In this document: piece after piece, positions 18,555 to 26,913 of the stretch
Position numbering within the stretch: position 1 is the stretch's first letter
Layout: each line of letters opens with the position of its first letter
DNA from: Eubacteriaceae bacterium CHKCI004
Lineage (GTDB): Bacteria > Bacillota > Clostridia > Lachnospirales > Lachnospiraceae
Assembly (NCBI GenBank): GCA_900016875.1
Contig: FCNR01000040.1
Location: 1-64,000, forward strand
Length of the DNA stretch: 64,000 nt
Direction of reading: 5' to 3'
The notes under the pieces: generated by a model
Databases searched by the model: none
Seen by the model: only the letters and a program-made list of their open reading frames with translations
Told to the model about the DNA's origin: nothing
Position numbers and translations under genes: made by a program

Positions 18555-19100
18555 TCAGATATACCCCCTTTCCCTTAACTGTTTTTTCAGCTGTTCCCTG
18601 GCACGCTTTGCGATCTGCCGTACATTTTCCGGTTTCAGATCCAGGGTTTCTGCAATATCCCTGCCTTTCATTTTATTGTAATATTGCAGCAGGAGAACCT
18701 GCTTGTAAGGGTAGTCCATCTGCTGGATCAGGCTTTTGACCTGTTCGGTCATCTCCTTTCCGATGAATTCCGATTCGATATCGTCGTCGGAAGCAGCCCA
18801 GGCATTTTCCAACTCCATATCACGAAGTATCGTTTTCTTTTGCTTTCGCAGTGAATCAATACAAAGGCAGCGAACAATGGTCGCAAGATAATTCCATGTC
18901 TTCATGGATTCCTGTTCATCTACTTTGTCTATATTGTCGATTAGTATCAAAAATGTTTCGTGCACGACATCCTCAGATGCGGCGTGATCTTTCAGCATCT
19001 CAAAGGCTGTACTGTAAAGTGGCTGGAAATGCCTTTGATAAAGTGCGACAAATTTATCTTTATCCTGTTGTGTATTTAATAATTGTAAATAATGTATCAT
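18555..19100 (-). CDS. ECF-type RNA polymerase sigma factor
   Basis: A 181-residue sigma-70-family factor. Region 2 spans about residues 15-85 (FVALYQRHFQPLYSTAFEMLKDHAASEDVVHETFL ... TWNYLATIVRCLCIDSLRKQK). Region 4 spans about 120-175 (PYKQVLLLQYYNKMKGRDIAETLDLKPENVRQIAKRAREQLKKQL). The ATG at 19100 follows CAGGGAGC and gives the usual ECF length; an ATG at 19184 lies within the promoter-like sequence. The downstream gene is the DUF4367 membrane protein. The upstream TGTCACAAAACC/CGTTTA pair looks like an ECF autoregulatory promoter. Confidence 0.9.
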   Translation of the reverse strand: MIHYLQLLNTQQDKDKFVALYQRHFQPLYSTAFEMLKDHAASEDVVHETFLILIDNIDKVDEQESMKTWNYLATIVRCLCIDSLRKQKKTILRDMELENAWAASDDDIESEFIGKEMTEQVKSLIQQMDYPYKQVLLLQYYNKMKGRDIAETLDLKPENVRQIAKRAREQLKKQLRERGYI

Positions 19101-19130
19101 AAGAGCTCCCTGATATATTTTCCCCTCTAT

Positions 19131-19163
19131 TATATAAACGGATGAGGAAGGGGTTTTGTGACA
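19131..19163 (-). promoter_or_regulatory. Candidate ECF-sigma autoregulated promoter
   Basis: On the minus strand, TGTCACAAAACCCC (19163-19150) is followed after a short spacer by CGTTTATATA (19140-19131). ECF promoters often have AAC-rich -35 boxes and CGT-type -10 boxes. Self-recognition is inference. Confidence 0.4.
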
Positions 19164-19221
19164 AAAAAATTGAATTTTTTTCAATAAATTTTTTTGATTG
19201 CAATACTTTATTTTATTAATA

Positions 19222-19252
19222 TTATTTTATATTTTTAATAAATATAAAATAA
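19222..19252. repeat. Perfect AT-only inverted repeat in a divergent intergenic region
   Basis: TTATTTTATATTT and its exact complement (13 bp each) flank a 5-base centre (TTAAT). It lies between the leftward sigma operon and the rightward DUF3791 gene. No T-run makes it a terminator. It could be an operator or a cruciform-prone spacer. Confidence 0.5.
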
Positions 19253-19390
19253 CCTTTTATCACCCACGCTGTTTATGATGCAGAGTGTATAATCCGAAGT
19301 TTTTATCAGAACTTTTTGACTTCCTGTAACTTCTGATATACAATTATGATAATTCCTATTATGAGTATGAATAATAGAGGAATCAGCGCC

Positions 19391-19630
19391 ATGTTAGAAG
19401 ATGCTAAAATTGAGAACACCAACCAGCTGGAATTTGCTGTTTTTTGTATCGAAAACATTGCAATCAGGCTTGAAAAAAATGCTGAAGAAATCTATAAAAT
19501 GCTAACAGAAGAAAGCAATATATTGTCCGGCTACATCATACCTGAATATGAAATGCTGCATACGCAGAGTAAAGACTACATTATTGATGACATTATCAGC
19601 TTAATGCGAGAAAGAGGTATTAAAGTATGA
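19391..19630 (+). CDS. DUF3791-family small protein
   Basis: A 79-residue protein starting at the ATG at 19391 after AGAGGAA. It has the family pattern LEFAVFCIENIAIRL ... EIYKMLTEESNILSGYIIPEYEMLHTQSKDYIIDDIISLMRERG. DUF3791 genes are usually next to DUF3990 genes, whose products are assigned to the ADP-ribosyltransferase fold clan as I recall, so the pair may be a toxin-antitoxin or effector module. Here the DUF3990 gene survives only as a C-terminal scrap. Function is unproven. Confidence 0.7.
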   Translation: MLEDAKIENTNQLEFAVFCIENIAIRLEKNAEEIYKMLTEESNILSGYIIPEYEMLHTQSKDYIIDDIISLMRERGIKV

Positions 19631-19634
19631 CAAA

Positions 19635-19751
19635 ATGGCGCAAAAAATTCAAGTAGTGCGAGTCAGATTTCATCCTAACTTGCAGCTCTGTTTCCGGACA
19701 CAGAAAGCGCTGGAAACTTATTTGCATTATGAAGGGAGTGAACAAATTTGA
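19635..19751 (+). pseudogene. C-terminal remnant of a DUF3990-family gene
   Basis: A 38-codon frame (RFHPNLQLCFRTQKALETYLHYEGSEQI, then TGA) resembles the end of DUF3990 proteins, where a PNxQ(I/L)CF-T-KAL block precedes a FxGSEEI-type tail. There is no room for the ~150 upstream residues, because the DUF3791 gene ends at 19630. The catalytic part of the putative ADP-ribosyltransferase is therefore gone. The stop overlaps the TTG start of the next gene, preserving the ancestral coupling. The family assignment is from memory of the motif. Confidence 0.5.
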
Positions 19752-19957
19752 CGGCTAATCCTGTTTTGCTGCAAAAAAAATATACTCGGATTATCGAGTG
19801 TTTTGCGAAAAAAGAAAAACTTTCTTTGAACGATGCCCTGAGCTTTTTTTATCACTCAAAAATTTACCGCTTAATCAGTGAAGGGGTATCTGACCTTCAC
19901 TGTATGAGTGATGAATATCTGACAGAAGAACTTATTTCTGAGTATAATGAAAAATGA
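19748..19957 (+). CDS. Second DUF3791-like small protein
   Basis: A 69-residue protein starting at a TTG at 19748, with AAGGGAG ten bases upstream. It contains KYTRIIECFAKKEKLSLNDALSFFYHSKIYRLISEGVSDLHCMSDEYLTEEL, a pattern I associate with small proteins encoded beside DUF3990. It overlaps the DUF3990 remnant by four bases. It may be an orphan antitoxin-like gene left after loss of the effector. It looks intact, with no frameshift or early stop. Confidence 0.6.
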   Translation: MTANPVLLQKKYTRIIECFAKKEKLSLNDALSFFYHSKIYRLISEGVSDLHCMSDEYLTEELISEYNEK

Positions 19958-20060
19958 CAAGTCATTGTCACTTATATCTCTCTAAATAATAAGTTTTCGA
20001 TAAGCGAAACCAAAAACCAGCTGTTATGTGGTATTTCCCCTGTCAGAAGAACAACAAAAG

Positions 20061-20108
20061 TAAAAAAGGAACCTCTGCTTCACAGATATCGTCTATGAAG
20101 CAGCAGAC
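20061..20108 (-). terminator. Rho-independent terminator after the vWA pseudogene
   Basis: CTGCTTCA (20075-20082) pairs with TGAAGCAG (20096-20103). Read leftward, AGGTTCC and a T6 run (20066-20061) follow. Confidence 0.6.
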
Positions 20109-20153
20109 CCCTTTTGTGAGTGTCTGGAGGACCATGGAACAGGATCGCTCCGG

Positions 20154-20648
20154 TCATCTCTTTCCTCCTCGTTCTCTGTAATCTTTATCAATCTTTTTTT
20201 CCAATCAGCTGACAGCGGCGCACCGTGTGTCCTTACATTGGTGATTGCATCGCTGATCACTTCATAGTTGAGGGCAGTTCCAGTCTTGTCACAGTGATAA
20301 TTTGCGGCCATTGATTCGTCAATGCCGAATCTGCCTGCTTCCGCTGCCGCGTCAATGTTGGCGCCGAGGAAAAGGAACTCCCATCCATAGCGTCGTTTTT
20401 GTCGTTCGATCATATGTCGAACCATATCGTAGGTGTAACGGCGACTGGCATTCTCCATACCATCAGTTTCTAATAGCTGTGCGGTTGTGGACAACCTGTG
20501 CTCTTCTGTTAAATAGCACGGTGGATACCAGGGCATCTCCCGGTTCTCTGCGCTGTTTTTCCAACATGGAGTTAAAGCCTCCGATGGTGTCTTTTTCCAG
20601 TCCTGACATGGAACCGCTTCGGTCTAAGATAAATACAAGTTCTGTCAT
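20154..20648 (-). pseudogene. vWA-domain protein gene with internal deletion and frameshifts
   Basis: The N-terminal part reads MTELVFILDRSGSMSGLEKDTIGGFNSMLEKQR, with an intact MIDAS DxSxS, up to VVHNR. The frame then breaks and resumes as TDGMENASRRYTYDMVRHMIERQKRRYGWEFLFLGANIDA. Relatives I know have about 55 residues between these blocks, including the rest of the metal site. Near the 3' end the poly-A stretch in DWKKR has lost one base; restoring it gives IDKDYRERGGKR and a stop at 20156-20154. So there are at least two frame-disrupting lesions. The ribosome site before the ATG (AATGGGAGGATT) survives. Confidence 0.8.
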
Positions 20649-20740
20649 TTTATAATCCTCCCATTTTTTTGCTGTTTCTTTATTGTTGGCTTCATTATAC
20701 ATAAAACAAGCAAAAAATCGGTCGCATGGCAGGCGACATT

Positions 20741-21397
20741 TTACGCGCCGATCAACGGCTGGTCAAAGGCAAACAGAACTTCATTCAATTCAAACACGTT
20801 GTAATTTCTGTTCACAAGGAAATATTCCACGATTACGTCAAATTTATTGCTATGGGAGAGGCAAGTCCTGCCCGGCCGATAAAGTCTTTTGTTTCATCAA
20901 TATCCAGTTCCAGCGCAAATGCAAATGCCAGCGCCGTTGTCTTCGACGGCTTGTAATCCATATTATTCCGGATTTTTGAAAACAGCTTCCTGTCCACATT
21001 GGCTTTTTTGTATATCTCAGAATCCTTTTTGCCCGTGCGGTCGATCAGCTTCAGGAGAGTTTCAGAAAATCCTGCGTCCAGATCTTCCAGCATTTTTTCC
21101 CAATCATCGGCATCCATCGAAGCCCCCGGACCGACGGCCCCGTCGAAACGTCCCGCCGACATCTGTGAGGAGCGGGCAGACTCACGGAGCCGGTTGCTCC
21201 ATCTCTGCCGGTGTGACAACGGCATCGCCGGGAGCAATACACCCGATTTTCTGCCGGGCTGCCAGCAGCTTCGCTCCGGCTGCCTTATGTATCCCGCTGT
21301 CAACGCCGGAGCCGATGACCGGGTCCGGATTCGCAGTATTTACTATTGCGTCCACCTGCATATTTACAATGTCATTTCGTACTATCTCAAAAGGCAT
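20741..21397 (-). pseudogene. Macrodomain (ADP-ribose-binding) protein gene with large internal deletion and frameshift
   Basis: The start reads MPFEIVRNDIVNMQVDAIVNTANPDPVIGSGVDSGIHKAAG ... GDAVVTPA, the first third of a macrodomain with the NTAN ADP-ribose loop. It then jumps into a linker (RESARSSQMSA) and the C-terminal helical domain (DAGFSETLLKLIDRTGKKDSEIYKKANVDRKLFSKIRNN ... FIGRAGLA). After GLA one base is missing; correcting it continues SHSNKFDVIVEYF ... FDQPLIGA to a stop at 20743-20741. I estimate about 140 residues lost, including the rest of the macrodomain. Enzyme function should be abolished. A small helical C-terminal product remains possible. Confidence 0.8.
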
Positions 21398-21510
21398 AGG
21401 CGGCCTCCTTATCTTTCTTTAGTGAATTAAATATAGCAAGATATCATGGATAATACAAGATAATCCCATTGCATTTTATCCTGTGAAAGGGACACAGTGA
21501 AAGGAGCAGG

Positions 21511-21562
21511 CAAAAGCAGAGCCCCCGCTTCACAGATTGAATTCTGTGGAACAGGGGCTCCG
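21511..21562 (-). terminator. Terminator at the end of the spoIIIA operon
   Basis: Read leftward, GAGCCCC (21560-21554) and GGGGCTC (21525-21519) pair, with an inner CACAGA/TCTGTG helix. The sequence TGCTTTTG follows. The T-run is weak but the stem is strong. Confidence 0.6.
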
Positions 21563-21603
21563 TCACTGTATGTGCTTCCCGTTTTATGTCAGAGACTATC
21601 GCA

Positions 21604-22221
21604 TCAACTTCCTGACACGTTCATCCGGCTGATGACAATCTGGCTGACAGTGCAGCCTGTTTTCCGGGTGACGATGTCTTCAATCTGCGCCCGGTCTGCC
21701 TGGCTGAGTTCGTTGTAGTTTAACACCACGTCCACGCTGTCTTCGCCGATGGAGACTACGGAGTCTCCGTACCCTTTGGTGTCCAGAAGCTGTTCGGCTG
21801 CCGCTTCTTTCTCGATAACTTCGGCCAGCTTGGTGAGTTTTGCCACGGCGTCTTCTTTTTCGCTGTCGCTTAAAGATTCATTTTCTATGATCTCGTTCAG
21901 AGAGTCCCGGGTCTTGGAGCGGGTCTGCTCCCGTTCCATCTTGGCTCCGGCCACGTATTCTCCCACCTGCGCCTGGGTCAGCACAGCGTCGCCGATGGTC
22001 TCGGTTTCTTCTGTGGGAATCTCATCGTCCACTTTTTCACTGATGAGGGAATCGCCGTCGGATATGTCCATGGTGTCGATGGTATCCAGGGATTCCTCCG
22101 CATTTTCGTAACTGGCGGTGGACGGCGCCTCTGATTTTGTGAAGTTCAGATACCCGGCTACGGCAATCATAATGGCCAGGGATGTGATCGCGATCTGATT
22201 GCTCTTAAATATTTTTTTCAT
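21604..22221 (-). CDS. spoIIIAH: SpoIIIAH, forespore-engulfment channel protein
   Basis: A 205-residue mother-cell protein. A single N-terminal membrane helix lies at about residues 9-26 (IAITSLAIMIAVAGYLNF). A helical, acidic stretch follows, and the C-terminal ring-building domain ends in QIVISRMNVSGS. It pairs with forespore SpoIIQ across the intermembrane space. It is the last gene of the operon and its start overlaps spoIIIAG. Confidence 0.93.
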   Translation of the reverse strand: MKKIFKSNQIAITSLAIMIAVAGYLNFTKSEAPSTASYENAEESLDTIDTMDISDGDSLISEKVDDEIPTEETETIGDAVLTQAQVGEYVAGAKMEREQTRSKTRDSLNEIIENESLSDSEKEDAVAKLTKLAEVIEKEAAAEQLLDTKGYGDSVVSIGEDSVDVVLNYNELSQADRAQIEDIVTRKTGCTVSQIVISRMNVSGS

Positions 22222-22793
22222 TGATGGACCTCCATTTTTAAAACCTTGATGCGATTAACAGATATTCCAAATAGAACCTGTGCGGCCTCGGTGACCGACG
22301 CGGCCACCGTGTTGTTGTCTGCCCCCTCGCAGGCGATGACTACGCCGGCGATCTCCGGTTCCAGCTCTTTAATCACGTACGGCGCTGATTCCCCGTTCTC
22401 ATCGGAGAGAACCGTTTCATTTTCACTTCTGCTGCTCTGCCGCTCGTTTTGTGTCCCATCGGAGGTTTCTGTCTCCGTTTCCAGTTCCTCCGTGTCATCT
22501 TTATTCAGAACTGATTCTCTGGAAGCTTGTAAAGTGATCATCACCTCCACCTGTCCCACCCCGTCAACATTTTCCAGGATATGTATTAATTTATTTTCGA
22601 GACTCTCAATATATGCTTCATTTTCGCTGACTGCCGCAGTATTTTGTGTCTCTGTGGTCTCATCCGGCGCAGCCCTCGCCCGCCATTCCGAAACATTGGT
22701 CACCAGGAGGATGACTCCGGCAATGGCAATGAGGAGAATCTTTTCCACACCAAAATCCTTCAGCGTTATTTTTCTGCGTTCTTTCTTTTCCAT
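22218..22793 (-). CDS. spoIIIAG: SpoIIIAG stage III sporulation protein
   Basis: A 191-residue protein. A membrane helix lies at about residues 14-31 (ILLIAIAGVILLVTN). A ring-building domain follows (LENKLIHILENVDGVGQVEVMITL ... PEIAGVVIACEGADNNTVAASVTEAAQVLFGISVNRIKVLKM). A Glu/Ser/Thr-rich insert of about 45 residues (residues 105-140) interrupts the domain, as in other Clostridia. The start overlap with AH on the 3' side suggests coupling. Confidence 0.93.
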   Translation of the reverse strand: MEKKERRKITLKDFGVEKILLIAIAGVILLVTNVSEWRARAAPDETTETQNTAAVSENEAYIESLENKLIHILENVDGVGQVEVMITLQASRESVLNKDDTEELETETETSDGTQNERQSSRSENETVLSDENGESAPYVIKELEPEIAGVVIACEGADNNTVAASVTEAAQVLFGISVNRIKVLKMEVHQ

Positions 22794-22884
22794 ACCGACT
22801 CCCGTCTTTCCTGTGCATGCGCCCGCAGGCGTGTGAATATTATCACCGGCAGTACCGGCGCTTTAATACCCGCCTCGCTTTATT

Positions 22885-23481
22885 TCAGTCACGTATCGTT
22901 ATATCTATATTCGAGGATTCCAGATTATAGAATTCCATCAACGCTTCCCGAAGATCATGAATCTGCGGCGTCTCCCCCTCCTCTCCTGTCTCCTTCCCTT
23001 CGACGTCAAGTTCCTTTATGGCGCTTCCGTCGGTTTCCCAGCGGACGCGGACTTCGGTCACCTCAATGAAAAAAGAAGCGGCGAGCTCTGTCACCTGCTT
23101 CTGTATCGTGTCGTCATATTCCTCCTGAATGTCCTTTTTCATGCCCTGCAAATCCTCCGACTGCTCGATAACCTGCCATTCGTTTTTCAGCTGATTGATA
23201 ATGTAGGAGGCGTCCATATACTGTCCGGCTCCCGCCAGGTCGATGAGGGGCTTCATCAGACAAAGCATCATAAGAAAGCCAGAGAAGAACCGGAGGTAGC
23301 TTTCATATTTTGTTTTCTGAATAAAGCTGTCACAAACAAGCAGGAGCACATTCATATAGAGAATAGTTTTCAGCCAGTCTTTAAAGTATTCCGTGGGATG
23401 CACCTCCTTTTTAGCGGGCCGATACAGCCGGCGTTCTCCTGTGCCGTGTTCCGTTGCCGCTCTTGCCGGCCGCCGGCTCAC
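22885..23481 (-). CDS. spoIIIAF: SpoIIIAF stage III sporulation protein
   Basis: A protein of up to 198 residues. Two membrane helices at about residues 38-52 and 65-82 (ILYMNVLLLVCDSF; FFSGFLMMLCLMKPLIDL) precede a C-terminal ring-building domain ending in NIDITIRD. The start is uncertain. A GTG at 23481 overlaps the spoIIIAE stop (GTGA) and gives a long basic N-terminus. A GTG 26 codons later matches the family start (EYFKDWLKTI), but its AAGGAG is immediately adjacent with no spacing. Confidence 0.88.
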   Translation of the reverse strand: MSRRPARAATEHGTGERRLYRPAKKEVHPTEYFKDWLKTILYMNVLLLVCDSFIQKTKYESYLRFFSGFLMMLCLMKPLIDLAGAGQYMDASYIINQLKNEWQVIEQSEDLQGMKKDIQEEYDDTIQKQVTELAASFFIEVTEVRVRWETDGSAIKELDVEGKETGEEGETPQIHDLREALMEFYNLESSNIDITIRD

Positions 23482-24680
23482 ACTTTGTTGGTCGCCAGAG
23501 ACGTGACCGCGATGGTGAGAATAAACAGCGCCGCGGTAATCCCTAAAGTATACACGAGAAGGATGCCGCTTTTTTGTGCCGCGCTGATACAGCGGATGAA
23601 ACGCTCGTCCGCCACCGGCTCCAGCAGGATGGACAGGAGCAGGTAGAACAGGCAGTACAGTAGCAGCTTGATGATGGGGATTGCCAGCAACAGAAGGATA
23701 AAAATAATCGCCGTGGCTCCCATGGTATTTTTTATCATGATGGAGGAGCCCACCACCGTTCCAGCCACGGACTGCACCACAGAGCCTGCGCCGGGAATCA
23801 TCCCCACAATCCGGTTGAACACCGCATTTTTTGTGGCGTCAAAGGAGGGAACCACCATGGTTTCCAGCAGATGAAAGCCGAAAAACAACACGAAAAGGAA
23901 TTTCATGCTCTTGGATAACAGCAGGTAGAGGCTCTCGCACAGTCTGGAAATGTTTTGTCTGGCGGAGAAATTATTGAGCAGCTCCAAGAGCAGATAATAC
24001 TGAATCATGGGGAGGATCACCGTCAGGCAGATCCAGTTCACCACAAGCACCACGATCACAAAGTATTCGTAAAACACCACGCCCACTGACAGGTTGCCGC
24101 TCAGAGTGACCGCCAGAGTGTACACGGGAATCACCATCTTCAAAAGTTTTGAGAGCGTCTCCACCGTATGTTCAAAAAGATTCGCCATGATGGTGAAGTT
24201 GGCAAAGATAATCGTAAAGGTTATAAAGTACGAGATGAGGAACCCGCTGTCTCCGATGGCAAACTGCCGGAAGGAGGAGGAAATGTTATTAAAGACGGCA
24301 GCAAATAATATGACGCCGATCAGCTCCCCCATCAACACCCAGGAAGTCGAAATCTCATAGGTCAGCGTTTCCACGAGCCACACGCCGGCTTCTTCCAGCG
24401 CGTCCACGAACCGGAAGTCCAGCAGCGCGTCAAAAATCGCGGAAAAATCCGGATATTCATACTCCTCCTCAAGACTTTCCATCTCTCTTTCCAGAGCGTC
24501 AATGTCCAGCTGGCTCTCTGCGGTCTCTTCGGATTCCTGACCGGTTGAGTTGTCCGCAGACTCTTCGGATTCTTGGCTCACCGGCAACACAGCTGCCTGC
24601 ACCGGCAGGCAGCCGCAGGTCATAAACAAAAAAACCGAAAAAAGAAGGGCGACCGGCAGCAAAGTTTTTTTTATTTTCAC
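23478..24680 (-). CDS. spoIIIAE: SpoIIIAE stage III sporulation protein
   Basis: A polytopic membrane protein of about 400 residues. The GTG at 24680 has a perfect AAAGGAGG six bases upstream, which decides it over the GTG at 24722. A signal-like N-terminus (LLPVALLFSVFLFMTCGCLPVQA) is followed by an acidic segment, then several helices to the C-terminus. SpoIIIAE is part of the mother-cell feeding channel and resembles permeases. Confidence 0.95.
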   Translation of the reverse strand: MKIKKTLLPVALLFSVFLFMTCGCLPVQAAVLPVSQESEESADNSTGQESEETAESQLDIDALEREMESLEEEYEYPDFSAIFDALLDFRFVDALEEAGVWLVETLTYEISTSWVLMGELIGVILFAAVFNNISSSFRQFAIGDSGFLISYFITFTIIFANFTIMANLFEHTVETLSKLLKMVIPVYTLAVTLSGNLSVGVVFYEYFVIVVLVVNWICLTVILPMIQYYLLLELLNNFSARQNISRLCESLYLLLSKSMKFLFVLFFGFHLLETMVVPSFDATKNAVFNRIVGMIPGAGSVVQSVAGTVVGSSIMIKNTMGATAIIFILLLLAIPIIKLLLYCLFYLLLSILLEPVADERFIRCISAAQKSGILLVYTLGITAALFILTIAVTSLATNKV

Positions 24681-24799
24681 AGCGGTCCTCCTTTCTCCCG
24701 GCAGCTGGCGGCAGGCTTTCACTGACGCGCCTCTTATCTGGAATACACATCTTGTCCAACAGATGCCGGCTCAGTTCCCGGCGGCCGGAAACAGTTCCG

Positions 24800-25183
24800 T
24801 CACATGACCGACTCGATGGTCTCCAGCAGTGAGTTGATGATTGGTATACTCAGGATAAAAATGGATATTTTCCCGATGATCTCCACCTGAAAGGAGATGG
24901 CCTGGTACCCCAAATCCTGACAGATGTTAGAGGCCACCTGGCAGATGAAGGCGATGGCCAGCAGCTTGAACAGTATTTTGATATAGGTGTCGCTGATGTG
25001 AATCTTTTCCCCCAGATTTTCCGCAAAGTCCACGATGACCGAGACATTTGAGGTGAGGTAGGCAATGAGGAACAGACAGACGGCCAGAAGGACAAATACA
25101 CTGTATTCTTTCTGAAACTGCCGGACCACCAGGGCGAGGACGGCTCCTCCGATGCCAATCAGCGCGATTTTTAAAATAACCAT
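24800..25183 (-). CDS. spoIIIAD: SpoIIIAD stage III sporulation protein
   Basis: A 127-residue membrane protein with about four hydrophobic helices. The start MVILKIALIGIGGAVLALVVRQF is typical. The ATG at 25183 follows GGGGGAA; a start at 25237 would overlap non-family sequence. It lies between AC and AE in the conserved operon order. Confidence 0.94.
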   Translation of the reverse strand: MVILKIALIGIGGAVLALVVRQFQKEYSVFVLLAVCLFLIAYLTSNVSVIVDFAENLGEKIHISDTYIKILFKLLAIAFICQVASNICQDLGYQAISFQVEIIGKISIFILSIPIINSLLETIESVM

Positions 25184-25237
25184 ATGGATTCCCCCGTAAC
25201 GTAAGCTTCGCCGGGACAGGCAGCGCTGTCCGTACAT

Positions 25238-25432
25238 TTACAGTTGAAACAGGCTGTATATCTGAGAAAACAGATCGTTGATGCACGGAATGATCCACGA
25301 CAGCACGATAAACAGCCCGGAAAGACTGATAAGGAAAGCCTGCTCCTCCCGTCCGGCGTGCTTCAGCACCTGATTTAAAATGGTCACGAGAATGCCCACG
25401 GCTGCAATTTTAAAAATAAGCTGAATGGTCAT
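25238..25432 (-). CDS. spoIIIAC: SpoIIIAC stage III sporulation protein
   Basis: A 64-residue protein with two membrane helices (LIFKIAAVGILVTILNQVL and AFLISLSGLFIVLSWIIPCI). This is the usual length, and it is paralogous to the first part of SpoIIIAD. Confidence 0.95.
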   Translation of the reverse strand: MTIQLIFKIAAVGILVTILNQVLKHAGREEQAFLISLSGLFIVLSWIIPCINDLFSQIYSLFQL

Positions 25433-25441
25433 ACGTCTCTC

Positions 25442-25954
25442 CTATATCAGAATAATAACAATCAGTGCGCTCATGGACAGACACAGAGCCTGGTATACCT
25501 TTTTCTGGCTGTCCAGCCGTTTTTTCATGCCGGAGACGTGTTCGCGGATCTCCCGGGAAAGCTGCTCCGATGTATTTTTGTGAAAAATCAGATCGTCGGA
25601 CAGGAGGTTTCGCCCCGCCCGCAGAAAAAGGAGCTGCTCTTCTTCCGTGAGGATTTCTGATAAATGAAATGTGAGCAGGCGTTCAAATTCATCCCCGAAA
25701 GCAAAATCCCCCTCTTCTTTCATCTCTTCCGACAGATCGGCAAAGAATCCTTTCCAGAGAGAGCCGGTGCGGCGGCTGATGTCCGCAAACAGCTCCGGCA
25801 GGGGAATCTTTGCGTTTCTGATCTCCGATTCCAGCAGGCGGAACAAATATTCCCCCTCTTCCAGCAGCTCCACATGCCTTATGCCGGGCTCCGCCAGGCG
25901 GCGGCTTAACAGATACCCGGAAACAAGAAGAAGAAATGCGCCGAACCACTTCAT
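25442..25954 (-). CDS. spoIIIAB: SpoIIIAB stage III sporulation protein
   Basis: A 170-residue protein with an N-terminal helix (WFGAFLLLVSGYLLSRRL), a helical middle like GspF-type proteins and a C-terminal helix (ALCLSMSALIVIILI). The ATG at 25954 overlaps the spoIIIAA stop as ATGA and has GGAGGGGG upstream. It is thought to work with the AA ATPase. Confidence 0.94.
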   Translation of the reverse strand: MKWFGAFLLLVSGYLLSRRLAEPGIRHVELLEEGEYLFRLLESEIRNAKIPLPELFADISRRTGSLWKGFFADLSEEMKEEGDFAFGDEFERLLTFHLSEILTEEEQLLFLRAGRNLLSDDLIFHKNTSEQLSREIREHVSGMKKRLDSQKKVYQALCLSMSALIVIILI

Positions 25955-26913
25955 GTTATCCCCCTCCACACCCGGTTCTGCCTGGCGTCAAAAATGTCAA
26001 CGCGGCGGCGACCGGTTTTCTCCGCCTGAATCTGCACATAACGCTCAAAAGGGTATTTTCTGAGGTATTCCCCCAGAAAGGGGCGCTCCAGAATGTCTCC
26101 CACATCTTTGCCGTGCACCGTCATCAGCAGACGGCAGCCGCAGTTTCGTATGTACCGGAGCGCTTCAATATCGCCCGCGTCTCCAATCTCATCGGCGGCG
26201 ATAATCTGGGGCGCCATGGTACGAAGCATCATGAGCATGCCGTCGGCTTTTGGACAGTGATCCAGAAGGTCGGTACGCCGCCCCAGATAAAATCCCTCCG
26301 AGAGCCTTGTCCGGTTTCCGATCTCGCTTCTTTCATCCACCACCGATACATTTTGCCCCGCAAAATAGTCGGTTCCGTCGGACAGCATGCGGATAATGTC
26401 CCGCAAAAAAGTGGTTTTTCCTCCACCCGGCGGCGAAATCAGCAGGGTGTTAAAAAAGCAGCCGTCCTCCGTGAGATAAGGGAAAAAGGTCCGGCAGCAT
26501 CCGGTGATCTGTCTGGCGATTCGTATATTCATGGAAGAGATCTGCTGCAGCTGCCGCTTCCCCTCCCCGTCATAATATACTTTACCGCAAAGGCCGATCC
26601 GATGGCCGCCCTTCAAGGTGATGAACCCCTCCCGCACCTCTTCTTTATAGGCAAAAAGAGAATACTGGCTGATTTTCTGAAAAATGATGCGGATATCCTC
26701 CGGGGTGACTATGTATGCATTTCCCGTCCCGCAGGATAGCTCCCCCTCATCCGTCAGATAATATTCCCGCCGGAGCGTCCGAATCATCAGAGGGAGATTC
26801 GCCCGCAGGCGGATTTCCGTCAAGTCCGGCCGGCACAGGATTCCCTCTATGCGTTTCCGGATACTGTCGGAAAAAATGTGCAGGATTTCTCTGGAAAGCT
26901 CTGTTTTCTCCAC
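25951..26913 (-). CDS. spoIIIAA: SpoIIIAA secretion-type ATPase
   Basis: A 320-residue ATPase related to type II/IV secretion ATPases. Walker A is in LLISPPGGGKTTFLRDI near residue 165, and AAQ/Walker B-like segments include PQIIAADEIGDAGDIEAL. It is the first gene of the operon and powers the SpoIIIA-SpoIIQ channel. All eight genes AA-AH are present in standard order. Confidence 0.96.
   Translation of the reverse strand: MEKTELSREILHIFSDSIRKRIEGILCRPDLTEIRLRANLPLMIRTLRREYYLTDEGELSCGTGNAYIVTPEDIRIIFQKISQYSLFAYKEEVREGFITLKGGHRIGLCGKVYYDGEGKRQLQQISSMNIRIARQITGCCRTFFPYLTEDGCFFNTLLISPPGGGKTTFLRDIIRMLSDGTDYFAGQNVSVVDERSEIGNRTRLSEGFYLGRRTDLLDHCPKADGMLMMLRTMAPQIIAADEIGDAGDIEALRYIRNCGCRLLMTVHGKDVGDILERPFLGEYLRKYPFERYVQIQAEKTGRRRVDIFDARQNRVWRGIT

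Noticed and set aside
19635-19751. Intact 38-residue gene
   Set aside because: Sequence matches only the end of a longer family and has no ribosome site, so it is treated as a remnant.
24499-24759. Alternative leftward frame overlapping the spoIIIAE start
   Set aside because: Shadow of the spoIIIAE coding sequence; spoIIIAE has the clear AAAGGAGG and family homology.
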